A stretch of 64,000 nt of DNA from Ehrlichia sp052043515 (GTDB lineage: Bacteria; Pseudomonadota; Alphaproteobacteria; Rickettsiales; Anaplasmataceae): the NCBI GenBank assembly GCA_052043515.1, contig JBQEQX010000001.1, positions 372,001 through 436,000 of the forward strand, read 5' to 3'. The first letter of the stretch is position 1. Every line of letters starts with the position of its first letter. A model generated the notes under the pieces. It worked only from the letters and a program-made list of their open reading frames with translations. It did not search any database and had not been told where the DNA came from. The translations under genes and the position numbers were made by a program. Below, one piece after another: positions 56,390 to 64,000 of this stretch.

Positions 56390-56848
56390 TTATCTCTTAG
56401 AAAACTGACAACTTTTCCTAGCTTTATGTTGACCATACTTTTTACGTTCAACAACACGTGAATCTCTCGTCAATAACCCATTCGCCCTCAAGATAACATG
56501 AAGACCAGGGCTAATATCCTTCAATGCTTTACTAATCCCATGCGCGACAGCTCCAGCCTGACCTGAAATTCCTCCACCTTTTACAGTAGCAACAACATTA
56601 TAGCACCCAGAAGTCGATGTAACGATAAATGGATTATAAACCCTTCTACATAATGTATTCTTCTTAAAATAATTAAAAATGTCTAAACCATTAATCGTAA
56701 TATTACCCTTACCTACTGCTAACCACACACGTGCAACAGCCTCTTTCCTTTTACCTGTAGCGTAAGCACGACCGCAGGCATCCACTTTCACAGCTTTCAC
56801 ATGATCATCTTGTTGACGAACGGACAAAACATCAGGATTATTTTCCAT
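56390..56848 (-). CDS. rpsI: 30S ribosomal protein S9
   Basis: 152 residues. The core reads GRAYATGKRKEAVARVWLA, then GGGISGQAGAVAHGISKAL, and the basic tail RKKYGQHKARKSCQFSKR, which reaches the P-site tRNA. The start codon overlaps the rplM stop in TAATG, a sign of translational coupling. Confidence 0.97.
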   Translation of the reverse strand: MENNPDVLSVRQQDDHVKAVKVDACGRAYATGKRKEAVARVWLAVGKGNITINGLDIFNYFKKNTLCRRVYNPFIVTSTSGCYNVVATVKGGGISGQAGAVAHGISKALKDISPGLHVILRANGLLTRDSRVVERKKYGQHKARKSCQFSKR

Positions 56849-57312
56849 TATCTCCTCTTATTATTCTTAGCATTTATCGACAAAAAATCCAATTCTATAG
56901 GTTGTTGTGCATCATGCCTATGCCACGGACCAGGATATACATACAAATTTTTCAAACGACGACGTGCCATTGGACCAGTACTTAACATACGGCGAACTGC
57001 CATATTAATTATACGCTCCGGACGTTTATTCAAAAACAAGTCAGCCGGCGTACAACTCTTTATCCCTCCAGGATAACCAGTATGCCTATAATAAACCTTA
57101 CGCTTCAACTTACCACCAGTAAACTGTACTTTTTCTGCGTTAATTATAATAACATTATCACCACAGTCCATATGAGGTGTATACTCAGGCTTATTTTTAC
57201 CGCGCAAAATACCAGCAACAAAGGAAGCGAGCCTGCCAACTACCGCCCCACTTGCATCAATCACAACCCAACGCTTTTTTATTTGACTCGCCTTTAAAGA
57301 AAAAGTCTCCAT
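56848..57312 (-). CDS. rplM: 50S ribosomal protein L13
   Basis: 154 residues. It has WVVIDASGAVVGRLASFVA, GDNVIIINAEKVQFTGGK, the YYRHTGYPGG motif and RRLKNLYVYPGPWHRHDAQQP, all typical of L13. It heads the rplM-rpsI-argC operon. ATTAATAAATC precedes the gene; a ribosome site GGAGATTTATTAATGATG lies just upstream, with the start at 57312. Confidence 0.97.
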   Translation of the reverse strand: METFSLKASQIKKRWVVIDASGAVVGRLASFVAGILRGKNKPEYTPHMDCGDNVIIINAEKVQFTGGKLKRKVYYRHTGYPGGIKSCTPADLFLNKRPERIINMAVRRMLSTGPMARRRLKNLYVYPGPWHRHDAQQPIELDFLSINAKNNKRR

Positions 57313-58119
57313 TTGTATTCATCATTAATAAATCTCCATGGTAATAACACAATAAATTTTTGTCAATAAATAACTAATTTTAACTTTACCAACTTTATCT
57401 TAATTCTAAAGGACCGTCAGCTCTCTAGTAAAAATACACTTAGCATAGTATGCTTACAATCTCACTTAACATTTATTTAAGACAATAGTAGGAACAATCT
57501 TTTGGTTCTTCTTAAGAATAAACGTTATACAGAATATTTATAAGTTTCTTAGTGATTGTTAATGTTGATATTTTTAATTTATCATAATTTCAGTATATCC
57601 AGCTATAAACTTATTCAAATTCCCTGCCTATCCAGTAAGTACCAATCACTATAGTACACAGCCGCAATACCGCAATACTATAAACACATTAGTAGCACTA
57701 GCTCTTCCCGGTAAAAAACACACATCAATATTTATAAACCGCAGTGCTAATCAACAATCCTATTGCTGTAACTATACCCGCTTTTATTGTACAATACTAT
57801 ATGTTCAGGAAAAATAGAAACTGGTGATATAAAGCGGCTACTATAAACCACATTAATTGCATTATTAAAACATACAGCCATATGCCTTTAACCGCAGCCC
57901 AACCAACACAAATCAATTCAATACATCATCAGCAACCCACATCCTTTAATCAATGATACATCCATGCTAACTTCCATTATATCCAGTACCTATATTTACT
58001 ACATACATAACATAGCATTGAACTAACTAAACCACGTATATTAATTCTTGCTAATAAAAGTCAATTACAGTTTAATGTAGGCATGATTTTTTCACACATT
58101 GAATAATAGTATTTTAATT
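57313..58119. other. Gene-free stretch
   Basis: About 800 bases between divergent rplM and tolC. Closed in all frames; no RNA gene or strong promoter found. Confidence 0.5.
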
Positions 58120-59383
58120 ATGATTAAATTCCGTATGTATAGAATTTTTTATTTAGCAATATTTATCATATCAATAGTATCTACCAATGGGTATTGCACT
58201 GATTTAAACCAAGCACTACATACAGCTCTGACAAACAATCCACATATAAAGGCAAAGTTTTATACTTCCCTAGAAAATAAGCAAAAAATAACACTGAATG
58301 GCATATCTAAGTTTTTACCATCACTCGTATGCTATTTTTCCATACGTCAACCTGACCTATCTTTCAGTAGCGATAATAAAATTGCTCGCTTTACAGTAAG
58401 CCAACAAATATTCAACGGAGGTGCTGATGCTGCTGCTTTTCGACAATCAAAACATTTAGTAAATATAGAAGAAATAAATTTTTTGATAGAGAAACAGAAT
58501 ATTTTGCTCAATACTGTAAATGCTTATATGAAAGTTCTTACAACAGCTGAAGTGTATAAATTAACTCAGCACACCCAAAAAAGTATTTACAGAACATTTA
58601 CTTGCTACACAAAAACGCTTTTCTTTAGGAGAGGTAACAAAAACAGACGTGTCACAGGCCACTGCTAGGTTATCATTAGCAACATCGGAATCAATTAAAG
58701 CTTACGGCAATATGAAAACTGCAGAAGCTAATTATATTCACATAGTGGGAGAAGCACCTATAGATTTACAGAACCCCATTGCACCAGCAATACCGGAATC
58801 TTTAGAGACAGCATTAGAAATAGCACAGCAACACAACCTTTCCTTACACGCATCTCATAGTGGATACAAGGCAGCAAAACAAGGAGCTTTAATAGCAATA
58901 GCACATTTACTCCCGTCCATTAGCATATCATCTACAAGTTCATACACTTACAATAATCATCACCCTAATATAAATCCATCTCAACTGGTCAACAATGTCT
59001 TTGAAATTACAATGTCACTACCTATATTCCAGCAAGGACTTAATATTGCTGCAATTGCACAGTCAAATCTTGCAATAAAACAAAAAATGTATTCCTATCG
59101 TGAAGCCTTAAATGCTATAAAAGAAGCTGTTATTTCAAGTTGGGAAAATATTTCTACATCGACTTCTATGTTACAGGCTGCTCAAGATTCCGTAAAATAT
59201 TCAGAAGTTGTACTATCTGGCATAAAACAAGAAGCAGAGCTAAATTTAAGGACAATTTTAGACGTATTAGACGCAGAGCAAGAACTGTTAAAAGCAAAAG
59301 TTAATTTAGTTAATGTACAGAGTAATGTTATAATGAGCATATATAATTTACTTGCATTAATCGGACAATTAAATATTAACTAA
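58120..59383 (+). CDS. tolC: TolC family outer membrane efflux protein (one frameshift)
   Basis: 420 residues from ATG 58120. A TTG at 58099 is a less likely start. A signal peptide (YRIFYLAIFIISIVSTNGYC) is followed by TDLNQALHTALTNNPHIKA, the usual TolC opening. The frame breaks at six A (58577-58582). With five it reads TQKVFTEHLLATQKRFSLGEVTKTDVSQATARLSLA, the first-repeat hairpin that carries the GEVT-D-SQA motif. The second repeat has LRTILDVLDAEQELLKAKVNL. TolC trimers form the exit duct of type I secretion and drug efflux. Confidence 0.92.
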
Positions 59384-59410
59384 TTATATATTAACACAGA
59401 AATTTAATTT

Positions 59411-60137
59411 ATGAGTAATACTAACAATTTTAATTCCCTTAAAGAAGTTATTGCAAATATTAGAAAAGTCATGTGTAACACTGATAACACAGACTCCGTT
59501 ATGGAACAAAGTGACACTGACAGTGAGGTGTTAAGTTTAGAAAATCCAGAAAATGCTGTGGAGTTGCACAACATACAACATGTGCATAACACACTAGATG
59601 AAATAAACCAGACTTTCCAATCCATAGCTGATTTACCAACACCCACACATATGCAGCCAATATGTCAAAATAAAACACAGCCAGATATACAAGCATCAAC
59701 AGTAAAAGAAAATATTTATTCTCCTGACAAAGTATCAACCATGAATCAATTTATAGCCATAGAACAATCAACACAACGAGTCTCATCTCAAGAAAGAAGG
59801 CTAACTACAACAACTCTTTCGGAGGAAGTATCTAAAATTGACAACGCATCAGAAATAAAAGGCATTCACCAACAAAGTAGTTTCATATCAGATAATTTAT
59901 TATCTCCTGAAAATATAGTTGCTAACAGTGAGGAAATAAAAAAACTAATTACGCAAATACATCGGTATACGGAAATACCCACTGAACAAAAAAAGTCCAA
60001 CAATAGAAGAATTAGTAATAAACATGTTGAAACCCGAATTATCGATATGGCTTAATAATAATCTACAAAAAATAGTAAAGGATATAGTAGAGAAAGAAAT
60101 TAAACATATTATAAAAAAATCAAATCAAGGCCAATAA
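59411..60137 (+). CDS. PopZ-like polar organizing protein (DUF2497, one frameshift)
   Basis: 241 residues after repair. A short N-terminal helix (SLKEVIANIRKVM) is followed by a long polar, Gln/Ser/Thr-rich and acidic middle that looks disordered. The break is at seven A (59988-59994). With six the C-terminus reads SPTIEELVINMLKPELSIWL then NNNLQKIVKDIVEKEIKHI, which is the DUF2497/PopZ oligomerisation domain. This layout matches PopZ of Caulobacter, the polar hub that anchors ParB-parS and the CtrA-control proteins. As written the C-terminal domain is lost. It follows tolC after 27 bases. Confidence 0.8.
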
Positions 60138-60526
60138 TTGTATCTTGTCTATGTGTACTCAGACATTCAAATATTACTAAAAGAGTTGAACTAACACTGG
60201 GATTGTCTATATGGTTAGTGCATTGTTTCAACGATCGCGCCCACGAGCCACACATTTTAAAATTTGCAAACTTGGCCAGTTTAGCTACGAAAAAACCAAT
60301 AACACATCCAATAATTGCTGCTTAACACATCGTTCTCATGACAGTCAATAACGTTTTATCTTACCTTTCCCAATATTATGGTTCTATGCTAAAGCTAATG
60401 CGAAACCATTCATTTTTATCTCAAAACAGAATAAGTCTTTCAACATACTAATAATTGACCAATCGTGAATAGAACATCATTAAGATTTAACACACAACTA
60501 AAAAATAAGTGTTATATACTATCTAT
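60138..60526. other. Gene-free stretch
   Basis: 389 bases between convergent PopZ-like and mrp genes. A minus-strand frame (about 60320 down to 60106) with a hydrophobic beginning lacks a start codon and runs into the PopZ-like gene, so I do not call it. Confidence 0.45.
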
Positions 60527-61585
60527 CTAGTACCTGACTTTTTTCAGGAACGACAATACATTATCGGTAATACCATCATAAACTCCGTATATTTCATCAT
60601 TTAATGCTAGCGGATTTCCTAACTCTGCAGCATTACATACCTGAGGATATATTGCTACTTCTCCAAGAAAATCTATATTTAACGCAGTCGCCATTTTATT
60701 TACTCCTTGCTTTCCAAAGATATAAGTCTTATTACCAGAACTAGAATCAATAAGATAGCTCATATTTTCTACCATACCAATAATAGGAATATTCATTTTC
60801 CTCATCATATCACATATTTTAACTGCATCAATAATAGCCAATCCTTGAGGCGTAGAAACTACAACTACACCTGCAACATTAAATTTCTCACCAAGACTAA
60901 TATGTACATCTCCTGTACCGGGAGGTGTATCTACAATTAAGTAATCTATTTCTCCCCACTCTGTATTCATCATTAGACTATATATAACTTTTGTTATCAT
61001 CGGCCCACGCCAAATAGCCGCGTTATCTTTACTAATCAAATATCCAATTGACATACTTTTAATGCCATATTTAACAATTGGAATCATTTTATTATGAACA
61101 TTTACTTCAGGATTTCTATCATCCTTAACTCCTAGCATATAAGGTATAGAAGGACCATAAATATCAAGATCAACCAATGCAGATTTATATCCTTTACGTA
61201 GTAAAGATAATGCTATATTGAGAGCAATTGTAGATTTTCCGACACCACCTTTACCTGAAGATATGAGTATAATATTTTTTAGATTTGAAACCGATACCCT
61301 GCGATTAGACATACCTTTAACTGATTTATCACGAGTATTACACGTACTAGTAACAATAATTTTTACCTGTTTGACATATTGCAACAGATTAACTGCTTCC
61401 TTACATTTTCTTTCAATTATATCTCTTTGCGATATAAGATGCTCATTCGGCAAATCTAATACACAATTAACAACACCCTTATCAAACGATACATACTTTA
61501 CTAACCCCAACTCAACAATATTTTTATTGCTATCATGATCAATAACTGTCAACAATGCATTTAGTATATGTTCCTTACTTAGCAC
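60527..61585 (-). CDS. Mrp/ApbC family iron-sulphur cluster carrier ATPase
   Basis: 352 residues from GTG 61585, preceded by AGGGTAGCT. The open frame continues to a TTG at 61621, which I think is not used. An N-terminal DUF59/FeS-assembly domain (HILNALLTVIDHD, residues 5-90) leads to the P-loop with deviant Walker A (SSGKGGVGKSTIALNIA). Later blocks are YLIVDTPPGTGDVH and VVSTPQGLAIIDAVK. Two conserved cysteines of the CxxC bridge seen in some ApbC proteins are not evident. It moves iron-sulphur clusters to apo-proteins. Confidence 0.9.
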   Translation of the reverse strand: MLSKEHILNALLTVIDHDSNKNIVELGLVKYVSFDKGVVNCVLDLPNEHLISQRDIIERKCKEAVNLLQYVKQVKIIVTSTCNTRDKSVKGMSNRRVSVSNLKNIILISSGKGGVGKSTIALNIALSLLRKGYKSALVDLDIYGPSIPYMLGVKDDRNPEVNVHNKMIPIVKYGIKSMSIGYLISKDNAAIWRGPMITKVIYSLMMNTEWGEIDYLIVDTPPGTGDVHISLGEKFNVAGVVVVSTPQGLAIIDAVKICDMMRKMNIPIIGMVENMSYLIDSSSGNKTYIFGKQGVNKMATALNIDFLGEVAIYPQVCNAAELGNPLALNDEIYGVYDGITDNVLSFLKKVRY

Positions 61586-61669
61586 AGCTACCCTGAAAAA
61601 GATTGTCCTATTGTAACACAATATTTTCGTAAATACATATTTACTTTTACAAAACTATTATTATATTAT

Positions 61670-62656
61670 ATGAAGTTTCGTTTACATGCAGTATTAATGT
61701 TAATAACTTCTGGTGTATCTAGTATTAACCTCACACAGCGTATATCAGAGATTACTGGCATAAAGTTGGTTAACTCGCATGTATCACATTTTGGAGATCA
61801 GGAATTAAATGTGGAAGTAGAAGAAACACAAAATGATAAGAATAAACACATAATAATAATAAATTCTCTGTGTTTTCCAGCACATGATAATCTGCTGGAA
61901 CTACTTTTATTAATAGATGCAACCCATAGAGCATTACATCCCAGTAAAGTTACAGTAATCATTCCATACTTGTGCTATACTAGGCAGGATAGAGTAATGT
62001 ATAGAAGATTAGAGAGTAGCAACAATTTAGTTGTTTCTGCACTAAGTGCTAAAGTTGTTATCAACACATTAAAAGCAATACATATAGACAATATTGTCCT
62101 AATTGATTTACATTCAAATCAACTTGCTGGTTTCTTTGACACAATTATTACCAATTTAAGTTCACATACTATTTTTACAGGAGATATTATACAAAAACAC
62201 AATGCAGATAATCTAGTTATTGTATCTCCTGACTATGGAGCATTAAACAGAACCAGAACCTTTGCGAGCGCATTATCAAAACAATATAAATTAGATCACG
62301 AAATTCAAGTAGCAGTAATAGATAAACATAGAAAAAAACCTGGTATATCAGAGGTCATGAATGTGACTGGTAATGTAGAATGCAGAGATTGTATCATTGT
62401 AGATGACATTGTAGATTCAGCTGGAACATTATGTAATGCAGCTTCAGTGTTAAAAGATATGGGAGCATTACGAGTTAACGCATATGTGACGCATGGTGTA
62501 TTATCCGGTCATGCGGTAGAGAAAATTATCAATTCGCAATTGGATACCTTAACGGTAACTGATACAGTAAATCATGGTTCGTTTAATACATCAAAAATTC
62601 AAATTTTATCCGTTGATAAATTTTTAAGCGATTATATACTGTATAATTTAGTATAA
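61670..62656 (+). CDS. prs: Ribose-phosphate pyrophosphokinase
   Basis: 328 residues. It makes PRPP from ribose 5-phosphate and ATP for purine, pyrimidine, histidine and NAD synthesis. The PRPP loop is CIIVDDIVDSAGTLCNAA, and the flexible-loop segment PYLCYTRQDR lies near residue 100. The N-terminus is more diverged than in the E. coli enzyme (FGDQELNVEVEE in place of FSDGE-x-NV-x-I-x-E), as in related bacteria. The start is the first ATG. gatC follows after 14 bases. Confidence 0.92.
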   Translation: MKFRLHAVLMLITSGVSSINLTQRISEITGIKLVNSHVSHFGDQELNVEVEETQNDKNKHIIIINSLCFPAHDNLLELLLLIDATHRALHPSKVTVIIPYLCYTRQDRVMYRRLESSNNLVVSALSAKVVINTLKAIHIDNIVLIDLHSNQLAGFFDTIITNLSSHTIFTGDIIQKHNADNLVIVSPDYGALNRTRTFASALSKQYKLDHEIQVAVIDKHRKKPGISEVMNVTGNVECRDCIIVDDIVDSAGTLCNAASVLKDMGALRVNAYVTHGVLSGHAVEKIINSQLDTLTVTDTVNHGSFNTSKIQILSVDKFLSDYILYNLV

Positions 62657-62670
62657 GTTTAAGGAATAAA

Positions 62671-63015
62671 TTGATAGATAATATACCCGAAAGTAACACT
62701 TCCCTTTTTCACACAAAGAGGAGCAAAACATTAGCTAAGGAAGATTTATTACAAGCCGCAAGGCTAGTTAGAATAAAACTAGATGATAATGAAGTTGATT
62801 ATTATTTGAAGGAATTAGAGGTGGTACTAAATTGGATACAAGCAATATCACAAATTGATTCTAGTGGCATTACTCCAATGAGTCATGGTGGCATTGATTG
62901 TGCATTATACCTACGTGAAGATGTTGTAAATGACGGTGATATAAGAGATATAGTACTATCTGAAGCACCAGAACAAGAACATGATTTTTTTGTCGTACCA
63001 AAAGTAATAGAATAA
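62671..63015 (+). CDS. gatC: Aspartyl/glutamyl-tRNA amidotransferase subunit C
   Basis: 114 residues from TTG 62671, with AGGA six bases upstream. The core is LLQAARLVRIKLDDNEVDYYLKELEVVLNWIQ, then the belt segment with PMSH and LREDVVNDGD, and the ending DFFVVPKVIE. GatC links GatA and GatB in converting Glu-tRNA-Gln to Gln-tRNA-Gln (and Asp-tRNA-Asn). The first 20 residues are longer than usual, so a later start is possible. It appears to be co-transcribed with prs. Confidence 0.93.
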   Translation: MIDNIPESNTSLFHTKRSKTLAKEDLLQAARLVRIKLDDNEVDYYLKELEVVLNWIQAISQIDSSGITPMSHGGIDCALYLREDVVNDGDIRDIVLSEAPEQEHDFFVVPKVIE

Positions 63016-63498
63016 CATACTATAGACAACTAAAAGCTACTCTAATAAACCATGTTTATACTTTGTTTCAAAAATGTCATGCCGTTATAGAATAAGAATG
63101 TAATTTTTTGCAGGTAAAAATCATACTAGCACAGTGTGTAACATAAAAAAATTAACATTACAAGAAAACACATGCTACATTGTATCACAGGAGATGTGCA
63201 TAATCCTTCATGATTGAATCAACATTATAGAATAAATTACTTATTATAAATCAATGTCTATCCGATAGACCTGACAAATCAATATAAATCTCCTCTGCAC
63301 TACACATTTCATCATTATATAAAGATAACTACACATTAACACTCAACAGCGCATCTACTGTTTTCTTTCTGACCACTATATGCAACCTTATTTTATACAG
63401 AAATATCTTTCAGTATCCAATTACTATAAATAGCACAGCAGCATCACGCCATTCTATAATTTATACATGTTTTTTCTACTATACATAGAAAAATTAAA
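63016..63498. other. Gene-free stretch
   Basis: 483 bases between convergent gatC and aconitase genes. A+T-rich and closed; no clear terminator. Confidence 0.45.
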
Positions 63499-64000
63499 CT
63501 AATTTCCCATCATTTTCATCAGCACATACTGTAATACACCACCACTTTTAAAATATTCGACTTCAATAGCAGTATTAAGACTGCAAACCAATGTAATAAC
63601 TTCACTAATACCATCTTCTTTTCTAAAAATGATACATTCTACTTCCTTATTTATACCAATTTCCCCAATAATACTAATCTCCTCATTACCCACAAGTCGC
63701 AAAGTTTTCCTTGTACATCCATTTTTAAACATCAGCGGTAATATACCCATGCCAATAAGGTTAGACCTATGTATACGTTCAAAACTTTCCGCTATAATGG
63801 CTTTAATATTTAAAAAGAAAGTCCCTTTAGCAGCCCAATCTCTACTTGATCCGCTACCATATTCTTTACCAGCAATTACAACCAATGGTACATTATCTTT
63901 CTTATAGAGTTGTGATGCATCAAATATTGACATCTCTTCACCAGTGGGGACATACTTAGTAAAACCACCTTCGCGACTTACCATTTCATTGCGTACACGA
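63499..64000 (-). CDS. acnA: Aconitate hydratase, C-terminal part (cut by window edge)
   Basis: The frame is open to the window edge on the minus strand, so the N-terminal and middle domains are missing. The visible piece is domain four, the swivel domain: GKEYGSGSSRDWAAKGTFFLNIKAIIAESFERIHRSNL with the substrate-binding Ser and Arg. MGILPLMF and a final YFKSGGVLQYVLMKMM follow, as in AcnA/IRP-type aconitases. It isomerises citrate to isocitrate in the TCA cycle. Confidence 0.94.
   Translation of the reverse strand, partial: RVRNEMVSREGGFTKYVPTGEEMSIFDASQLYKKDNVPLVVIAGKEYGSGSSRDWAAKGTFFLNIKAIIAESFERIHRSNLIGMGILPLMFKNGCTRKTLRLVGNEEISIIGEIGINKEVECIIFRKEDGISEVITLVCSLNTAIEVEYFKSGGVLQYVLMKMMGN

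Noticed and set aside
60106..60320. Minus-strand frame with a hydrophobic start between the PopZ-like gene and mrp
   Set aside because: A stop lies directly before it with no start codon at the beginning, and it overlaps the end of the PopZ-like gene.

Overview
The window is chromosomal DNA of an obligate intracellular alphaproteobacterium of the family Anaplasmataceae, most likely an Ehrlichia species. The evidence is a very A+T-rich sequence, long gene-free gaps, a 23S-5S rRNA unit with no linked 16S gene, a stand-alone VirB9, CtrA, cytochrome oxidase genes, Tim44- and Pam18-like proteins, and intact biosynthetic genes for lysine/aspartate (lysC) and arginine (argC), which Ehrlichia keeps and Anaplasma largely lacks. 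No phage, insertion sequence, CRISPR array or long tandem repeat is visible.

Layout. 1-8.4 kb: a cut nitronate monooxygenase-like gene, an M16 peptidase, dsbA-like, secB, a Tim44-like gene, an MFS transporter, tmk and fabD. 8.5-11.2 kb: rpmE, nadK, guaB. 11.4-14.7 kb: 5S and 23S rRNA on the minus strand with processing arms and candidate promoters. 14.7-22.7 kb: hydrolase, pdhA, virB9, trxA, mtaB, xseB, an NDUFS4-like gene and an AEC transporter. 23-30.3 kb: rsmD, a SurA-like chaperone, tRNA-His, gltX, a DUF2628 protein, thiG, thiS. 30.5-33.6 kb: an unrecognised lysine-rich gene, an Nfu-type iron-sulphur protein and a Pam18-like J protein. 34-41 kb: rho, hslVU-ubiE, metG. 41-49.5 kb: lysC, coxB-coxA-ctaB, bamD, purD, yajC. 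49.5-57.3 kb: dnaN, an RNase D-like exonuclease, ctrA, an S24/HTH regulator with palindromes upstream, ppa, argC-rpsI-rplM. 58-64 kb: tolC, a PopZ-like gene, mrp, prs, gatC and the end of aconitase.

The strongest pattern in the window is that 18 genes, including rho, guaB, pdhA, coxA, hslV, purD, rpmE and argC, are interrupted by 28 frameshifts. All lie at homopolymers, mostly A or T runs of 6-8. 26 are repaired by removing exactly one base, and the other two, both 8-A runs in one unrecognised gene, need minus two or plus one. Because so many essential genes are hit in the same direction, homopolymer over-calling in the assembly is the simplest reading. RNA polymerase slippage at poly(A/T) tracts, known from other A+T-rich endosymbionts, is the biological alternative. 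I annotate each such gene over its whole repaired span.

Functionally the window is mostly housekeeping: aerobic energy metabolism (pdhA, aconitase, cytochrome oxidase, an NDUFS4-like protein), nucleotide supply (tmk, guaB, purD, prs, nadK), envelope biogenesis and secretion (bamD, surA-like, secB, yajC, dsbA-like, tolC, virB9), translation, and cell-cycle control (ctrA, the PopZ-like protein, dnaN). The less ordinary items are the S24/HTH regulator with its likely operator, the unrecognised 454-residue gene, and the cluster of bacterial relatives of mitochondrial import and assembly proteins.
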